A model generated the notes under the pieces. It had not been told where the DNA came from, did no database searches, and saw only the letters and a list, made by a program, of their open reading frames with translations. The position numbers were made by a program, and so were the translations under genes. A stretch of DNA of 64,000 nt from assembly GCA_023105745.1 (NCBI GenBank), contig JALGQZ010000001.1, forward strand, positions 49,413,662 through 49,477,661, read 5' to 3'. How positions within the stretch are numbered: the first letter of the stretch is position 1; each line of letters opens with the position of its first letter. This stretch comes from Austropuccinia psidii. Its lineage: Eukaryota; Basidiomycota; Pucciniomycetes; Pucciniales; Sphaerophragmiaceae. This document shows positions 59,157 through 64,000 of this stretch, piece by piece.

Positions 59157-59645
59157 TTTTATGGTGCTTGGTGGGGAGAAGAAGTTATGAAAGTAAGTTC
59201 CTCTCCTGGCATGCACCTTTAAGGGGGTATTCTACCCATATGTTGTTGTAAGCATCACCTTGGCCACTTTGTGAGCACTTGTCAATTCTTTGGACAGGTT
59301 CAGGAAGCATACCACATCAATACCCTCCATTTGGACCTTATCAAGATATGGCCCAATGTTTTCTTTCTTTGTGTTTCATTTTCTTTCTTTATTATCATTT
59401 CATTTTATGCCATTCATCATAATTCAAGACATTCATTACTTCAAGTCATTTACGGCAAATCGTTTCAGAAGCCATTTATGGCAATTCATTTCAGAAGTCA
59501 TTTATGGCAATTCTTTTCAGTTTTATGGTGCTTGGTGGGGAGTGGAAGTTATGAAAGTAAGTTCCATCTCCTGGTATGCATCCCTGAGGGTTCTACTTCT
59601 TGTTAAACATCACCTTGGCCACTCTGTGAGCATCAAATGCTTGGT
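59157..59645 (+). repeat. Direct repeat pair and 26-bp tandem repeat after TE-12 pol
   Basis: A segment of about 120 bp starting TTTTATGGTGCTTGGTGGGG occurs at 59157-59277 and again at 59521-59640, imperfectly. Between them lie three tandem copies of a 26-bp unit (59446-59471, 59472-59497, 59498-59520) ending TTTCAGAAG or TTTCAG. Noncoding. They may mark an old duplication or provide RNA structure. Confidence 0.8.
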
Positions 59646-59934
59646 TTTCATTTTTTCAGACACTTCTTGGCCAGAATCAAGCAACTCACCACAAGAAGGA
59701 CCAGCCATCAGGAATTTTTCTTTATTTCTTTCTTTACTCTCATTTTCTCTTATTATTTTCTTTCTTTCTTTACTTGTATAATTTTCTTTCTTTTATTTCT
59801 TTAAAGCAGCAGCATCCCCTCCCCAAATCATGTATTGGGAGGTTCCATTATCTTTTTTATTTTTTTTATTTATTTTTTAGTAGTTATAAGAGTGGGGATA
59901 GGAGTCAAACCAAACACAAACAAGGAAAAGGAAA
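59646..59934. other. Noncoding TE-12 sequence, T-rich
   Basis: T-rich stretch between the repeats and the end of the antisense gene. It could hold the 3' end signals of the antisense transcript. No clear coding frame. Confidence 0.4.
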
Positions 59935-61073
59935 CTAGTTATCTCTACCCAAGTCATCAAAAGTTCTCTGGAAATCATTTATCAACTCATCTTCATACCA
60001 GGCAAATTTTGCAGCCATTTCTTCAGAAGCAGTACCTGGAATCGTCCTGTCATTGGCATACATAATCACCTCTCTGCTATTTCTGTCAACTCTCCTGAAC
60101 AATCTGGCCACAGCATCTTGATTTTCACTAGCCGCGTTGGGATCTTCTCTGGTAACCCGGATAGGCCAACGTTCTCTTCTTTGGAATACTTGAGCGGCAG
60201 GAAACGGCAAAGGGGACATCCCATCTCTTCTTCTGCTGGAGCTGGCCACAGGTTGGAGTTGACGGGAGGTGTTTATGGGTGAGTTTCTGGGCTGTTGAAC
60301 TGGAGATGGTCTTACTGCTGGATTCAAGGCAGGCCTGGTGGTGTGGGAAGTAGTTGGTGATGGAGGAGGAAGGGTTGTAGGAATTGAAGCAAGCATTGGT
60401 TGGAAGGTTCTTGGAGTGCTGGGAACCACTTGGCTTTGGAATCTGGGGTTGGCAAGAGGTTGAGAAGAGGAATTGCTGGATGGATGGCCACTTGAATGAG
60501 GAATAACTTGAACTTCTTCACCATCCAACTCATCACTTCCTTCAGCATCTGGATCTGATGGGGAATCAACAATTCTTCTTAGCTTCTTCACTACTTTCAC
60601 CACTCCATCAGCATTGGTCCTTGAAATGGGAATTTCTGAGCTGTAGTGGATGGGCCTACCACCAATCGGAATGGGCCCTCCAACATTAGTCCACCTGGCC
60701 ACATCCCTCTGCCTGGAACCAGTCACTACATCAAAATATCAGCATCAATTCAACCAAGAAATGCAAATCACTCACATTGAGAAAATCCAGAAGTGGCATC
60801 AGGGGTAGGTTCCTCAAGAATGGGGAATTCCTGCCCATAAGGCCCATCCTTCCTACTCCACAAGTGTCTCTTGACCCGGGACAAAGTTGATCCGGTACGG
60901 CGGCATGGCTTCTTCCCAATAAAGCAGAAATGGCATTTTGACGATCGAGGATTGTAGTGTTGAAAGCAATCCTTCCCCCTGGCCAAACACTCAGTACAGG
61001 CAGGATCAAGAACTTCAACTGCTCTGAACCCATCATATGTTTGGGAGGGGTCAAAATGGCCAGAAGACGCCAT
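59935..61073 (-). CDS. TE-12 antisense gene: Zn2Cys6-like protein, two exons
   Basis: Exon 1 61073-60776, intron 60775-60726, exon 2 60725-59935; 362 residues. Start chosen at MASSGHFDP; an in-frame upstream Met lies at 61175. Six cysteines (26, 29, 36, 47, 50, 57) have spacing CX2CX6CX10CX2CX6C, within the fungal Zn2Cys6 binuclear cluster consensus, with basic residues between (LARGKD, FIGKKP, then RR). After it come KRHLWSRKDG, an acidic patch (DAEGSDELDGEEV), a Pro/Ser/Thr-rich middle and a conserved-looking helical, charged C-terminus (RLFRRVDRNSREVIMYANDRT...WYEDELINDFQRTF). By analogy a DNA-binding regulator acting in the nucleus. It lies opposite to gag-pol, between pol and the 3' LTR, with no coding overlap. 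Alternatives: a captured host gene, or a nucleic-acid chaperone. Confidence 0.8.
60726..60775 (-). other. Spliceosomal intron in the antisense gene (50 nt)
   Basis: Donor CAAT then GTGAGT, branch-site candidate CTGAT, acceptor GATGTAG. Splicing joins the two open frames in phase (split Leu codon) and removes the frame change. Because it is antisense to the genomic RNA, it is not spliced out during retrotransposition. Confidence 0.82.
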
Positions 61074-61525
61074 GGAGGGAGAAGACAATCGACTGAAGAC
61101 GCCAGAACCATGAAGAACAGACGGTGGCGGTGCAGAAGGGGAAGATTCAGTGAGTTCAGTCAGTTTGGAACTCATAACTGAAGAAAGTGCAAGCAGAAGA
61201 TTCACGACGTCAGAATCAATCCACTCCACATCAAGAAAAAGAAATTTGACTCAAGGAACTGGGGCCATAACTCAATTATGCCCCACCTCAAAGCCTCTAA
61301 GGTGAAGGTTCATACCCCTTTGGGGCTGAACTCATCACCCAGGGCCTCCCCTGCAACTTTGGGGAGGCCAGGATCTTGATGGTCCTGGACCCCATCAATG
61401 GGTCCAGGCCATGTAGGGAAAAAAATGGGTAAGGGCCATTTCTGGACCCCTTGGTCACCCTGGGTCCCCAGTAAATTTGGGCCCAGGGGCTCTATTTTGG
61501 TCCTGGGGGCCTCCAATAGCCCCCA
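61074..61525. other. Upstream region of the antisense gene
   Basis: GC-richer than the rest of the window, with many GGCC and GGGCC words (61270-61500). It probably holds the promoter and 5' untranslated region of the antisense gene. The exon 1 frame is open upstream to 61229, but without Met beyond 61175. Confidence 0.5.
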
Positions 61526-61609
61526 CGGACCGCGGACCGCGGCGTACGGCCCACGGACCGCAGACCACGGCGTACGGTCCACGGTCCACGGCCCACGGAC
61601 CGCGGACCG
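61526..61609 (+). repeat. Array of twelve 7-bp units beginning CGG
   Basis: Units in order: CGGACCG, CGGACCG, CGGCGTA, CGGCCCA, CGGACCG, CAGACCA, CGGCGTA, CGGTCCA, CGGTCCA, CGGCCCA, CGGACCG, CGGACCG. The phase is unbroken over 84 bp; eleven units keep CGG. Several units are CGG-N-CCG palindromes, and successive CGG are spaced by four bases. The array lies about 450 bp upstream of the antisense start. Confidence 0.93.
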
Positions 61610-61848
61610 TAGGATCCCAAAAACATCAAAAGGCCTATTATGGCCAAAAAACCAGAAAAATCAAAAAAAATTGCCCTAATCACCAAAACACCCAGCAAGG
61701 CCAAAAAGGCCATAAAAAGCAAGATACATCAAGATCACTCAAGATGGAGGCCACAGTCCAAAACCCACTGGGAGGGCTGCCTGAGGCCAATTCCTTGGAT
61801 CATGGGGACAAGACCCCTTGGAGGTTCATTGAATGGATTAAGTCTGGG
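61610..61848. other. Noncoding TE-12 sequence
   Basis: Purine-rich and GGCC-containing, without a coding frame. The long open frames across 61310-61956 arise because a 7-bp repeat reads through in every frame. Confidence 0.5.
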
Positions 61849-61930
61849 CCAATGAGTACAAGTCATATACTCATTGGGCACCAATTTTTGAGCACAAGTG
61901 CTCAATGGCCTTTATTCTGGGATATATCCC
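61849..61930. other. Three consecutive perfect inverted repeats
   Basis: 61849-61858 with 61868-61877 (CCAATGAGTA / TACTCATTGG, 9-base loop); 61888-61905 (TTGAGCAC AA GTGCTCAA); 61919-61930 (GGGATATATCCC). Three tight hairpins within 82 bp, about 270 bp before the 3' LTR. Confidence 0.8.
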
Positions 61931-62186
61931 AAGGCCACATCCCAAGACATGGCTGATTGAATCAAAAGAAAGAATTGCATACTCTGGAAGGAATACTCAC
62001 TCAAATTTGAAAAGAAAGGGGGGAATCAATTGAATTTGGCAGGGAAGAAGTAATAAAGGATTTTCAGGATAATGGTCAAGAGGAAAGAAATTTAAAAAGA
62101 AAATTTTTTTGAAAAAAATGTGGGGATATTGAGATGCCACTCAACAGTGGCAGGGTATTATGGTGTTCAGGAGCCCACCAGTTTCC

Positions 62187-62195
62187 AGAGGGGGA
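62187..62195 (+). other. TE-12 polypurine tract
   Basis: AGAGGGGGA, followed by TAC and the 3' LTR at 62199. Primer for plus-strand DNA. Confidence 0.75.
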
Positions 62196-62198
62196 TAC

Positions 62199-62969
62199 TG
62201 TAACAACCATCCATCAGGGGTAAGGGTATTCATTCATACACCCACTCAAACACCTCAAATCAGCAAATCCAGTATCTGCATCAGCAGTCAGTTTCAGCAA
62301 TCTTCATTCTGAAACATGCATACAGTTTGGTACATCAATACAGCCTGTCAATACTTGTACAGGATGGATTCACCCTAATACAGTTTCAATACACCAGTAT
62401 GAAACTGTATGATCACTCCAATACACCACACCTCTTGTACAGGTCCTGTACAGCTGTACAAGACCTGTATTGGCCAGACTCAATTCAATCATCAAATATT
62501 CTCATGAAAATTCTTCCTCTGGATCAGGGCTGGTGATTCTCACATATACCAGCCCCTCTTTCTCCCCCCTGGGGACTTTTCCCCAGTTAATTAATTTAGT
62601 TGATTTATTTATTATCTGAATATTCTTATCCTTATATTTTGGGTATTATATTTATTTAATCTTAAGTTAGTCTTTGCTTTTTTTTTCTTTCTTCGCCTGT
62701 ACAGTATGAGTTGGGTGGCCATATCCTTATTAACCCTTCTCTTTCCATTCTGACAGGTTGAAACAGTGGACTTGGACTTGTTTGTGGTTGGCTCTTCTAT
62801 TTCTTATTCTTATTTCTTTTGTTGCTGCTTTTCTTATATTCATTCTTTTAGTAATTCATTTTTAACACTCTTAAGTGTACCTCATCTTATCTTATCTTTG
62901 AGCCCTCCATAAGTGAGTCCCAGTTTACTGAGTGCCAGGCCCTCTTCACTTCGAAGAGCCCCTGTGACA
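62199..62969 (+). repeat. TE-12 3' LTR
   Basis: 771 bp, matching the 5' LTR except for one base that I can find. It is followed by the target duplication GGTCT, after which TE-11 resumes. Confidence 0.96.
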
Positions 62970-63813
62970 GGTCTGTGCCAATTGGCTTTGCCTTTTCCTT
63001 TGCCTTGATGGTTCTTGGGACCTTGCTGCTTCTTCTGAGGTCCCTTGGGCTTGTCCTTGGACACTTCTGCAGCTGGTAGACGCCACTGGTGCCTCTGTCT
63101 CCAAAGCTGGAGTTATTTCCAACTCTTTCTTCTGGTATATAGATAAAAGACTTTGGTTCTTCAACCAATTCTTTATCTTTTTGACTTTGTCTTTGCAAGA
63201 CAGGGGGCTCCATCCTCCTAAGAGTTCTATGGTCTTCTCCTGACCCAGAAAGCTCGTGATGTGTAAGTAGGAGTTCATGGCCCCCTGCCTAAGGCTTGGG
63301 CATATTTCCCATTCTTCTTCTTTGGCTGCTCTGAACCAATTCTTGTACTGGCATTGATATATTTCTATTGCTGCCACTTGAAAATGGTTCAGTCCTAGAA
63401 ATAATATCATGAATTAGTTAAGGCTCAGAATTCACGTCAAAATCTGTTGGTACAGACCTTGGGGAATGGGGGGCAACTCTGGCATCCTCCAGATGTGTCT
63501 TTCTTGTGGAAGATTTGGCACTTCTGGATTTGGTCTTGCCTCTTCCTTGTCCACATCCATCTGGTTGGACTGAATAGTTGCTTCCATTTCTGGTATGCAT
63601 CATTTTCACGTCAATTTAAAGATAAAAAGTGAAAATATAAGATAAAATACACACCTTTTGGTGGTAATTTAGCTTTTTCTGAGTTAAATAAGGTGCCTCT
63701 TTTAGCAATTTGCACCTCAATGCTTTCTTCAGATTCTGCTTCTGAAGATTCAGGACTATTGATATATCTTTTACTGAGTCTGTTGCCAGCTGCACAGTAT
63801 TTGATTAAAGACA
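62970..63813 (-). pseudogene. TE-11 ORF1, 5' exons
   Basis: Inferred exons 63813-63655, 63589-63458 and 63394-62970. The first has a CTTAAAG acceptor upstream and ends AAAG. The second has Mets at 63587 and 63560 (SNQMDVD) and ends ELPPIPQ. The third begins LNHFQVAAIEIYQCQYKNW and continues MNSYLHITSFLGQEK, GWSPLSCKDK. Introns are 63654-63590 and 63457-63395. The gag frame has a TAA inside the second intron. About 11 bases are missing near 63073 relative to TE-7 (between CCAGCTCC repeats), which shifts the frame in this copy. Confidence 0.65.
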
Positions 63814-64000
63814 CTTTAAGGAGAAAATATGATAAAAGAAATTATTTTTATGATTTAAGATATTTTAAAATATTTTTTATAAGTTTTATTATTTTTTGAT
63901 ATTAAAAAATATTCTTTTCAAAGAAAAGGGTACTAAAATTTAAGAATTTGAATAAAAAATTAAGTCAGAGTAACTCAAAGAATAATTTTATAAGTTTTTG
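63814..64000 (-). other. TE-11 leader, to the window end
   Basis: AT-rich. It includes the CTTTGAGTTACTCTG block shared with the TE-2 and TE-3 leaders. The primer-binding site and 5' LTR are beyond the window. Confidence 0.5.

Larger units (their letters stand above)
52576..62969 (+). mobile_element. TE-12: young, near-intact lineage B chromovirus with an antisense gene
   Basis: 10.4 kb. LTRs 52576-53346 and 62199-62969, both 771 bp and differing at one base that I can find, flanked by GGTCT at 52571-52575 and 62970-62974. Order: LTR, self-primed binding site, leader, gag, pol (-1 frame), a 3 kb region with repeats, an antisense two-exon gene, a CGG heptamer array and hairpins, polypurine tract, LTR. 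It is inserted in ORF1/gag of TE-11. The only coding lesion seen is one extra A in a homopolymer in pol. It is the youngest element here and the best candidate for a recently active one. Confidence 0.97.
45480..64000 (-). mobile_element. TE-11: lineage A element split by TE-12, runs off the window
   Basis: 3' LTR 45480-47363, then polypurine tract, chromodomain, integrase, RNase H, RT, protease and gag up to 52575. After TE-12 it continues with ORF1 and the leader to 64000. The 5' LTR is outside. It belongs to the same family as TE-7 and shares two stop codons with it, plus several private stops. It was present before TE-12 arrived, since the ORF1 reading continues across the GGTCT duplication. 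Confidence 0.93.

Noticed and set aside
61526..61609. CRISPR-like array
   Set aside because: Units are 7 bp without spacers.
61310..61956. Several long overlapping frames rich in G, P, R and T
   Set aside because: They run through the 7-bp array, which stays open in all frames on both strands; no domain seen.

Overview
The window looks like a slice of a repeat-swollen, AT-rich fungal genome, most likely a rust fungus (Pucciniales). The Gag and Pol proteins resemble families I remember from Austropuccinia psidii. That is recall, not a search. I see no convincing host gene, tRNA, rRNA or CRISPR array. Essentially everything recognisable is Ty3/gypsy LTR retrotransposon with a C-terminal chromodomain (chromovirus type), in at least a dozen pieces of very different age, stacked inside one another.

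Layout. TE-1 is an old, decayed + strand element: pol at 1-1988 and 12685-14189, 3' LTR at 14190-14754 and 23584-24764. TE-2 (1989-12679, - strand, target duplication CAAAC) sits in its pol gene. TE-3 (14755-23578, - strand, duplication TGAAG) sits in its 3' LTR. A stretch with no assignment (24765-25490) leads to a relict LTR (TE-4) split by a + strand solo LTR (TE-5, 25767-27690). TE-6 (- strand, 29624-31643 and 40241-about 40725) is split by TE-7 (31644-40235, - strand). An LTR fragment (TE-8) abuts TE-9 (42163-45086, - strand). A short + strand pol relict (TE-10, 45087-45479) carries TE-11 (from 45480 past the window end, - strand). TE-11 is itself split by the youngest insertion, TE-12 (52576-62969, + strand, duplication GGTCT, LTRs differing at one base that I can find).

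Two lineages dominate. Lineage A (TE-1, -2, -3, -7, -11; TE-6 is a distant relative) has LTRs of about 1.9-2.2 kb that begin TGTGAGCC and end CTTACA. Its capsid, zinc knuckle, protease, RT, RNase H, integrase and chromodomain lie in one frame. Upstream, in a frame overlapping gag, lies a spliced gene (ORF1) whose intron positions and phases agree between three copies. Lineage B (TE-9, TE-12; relict TE-4) has separate gag and pol joined by a -1 frameshift signal. It appears to be self-primed from its own mRNA 5' end.

Most interesting. TE-12 carries, between pol and the 3' LTR and on the opposite strand, a two-exon gene for a protein with an exact Zn2Cys6-type cysteine spacing. About 450 bp upstream of that gene lies an array of twelve 7-bp units, eleven beginning with CGG, the triplet Zn2Cys6 proteins usually bind. 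Also notable: covariation between the self-primer and primer-binding site of TE-12 and TE-9, the overprinted spliced ORF1, and two Trp-to-TAG stops shared by TE-7 and TE-11. All comparisons were made by eye.
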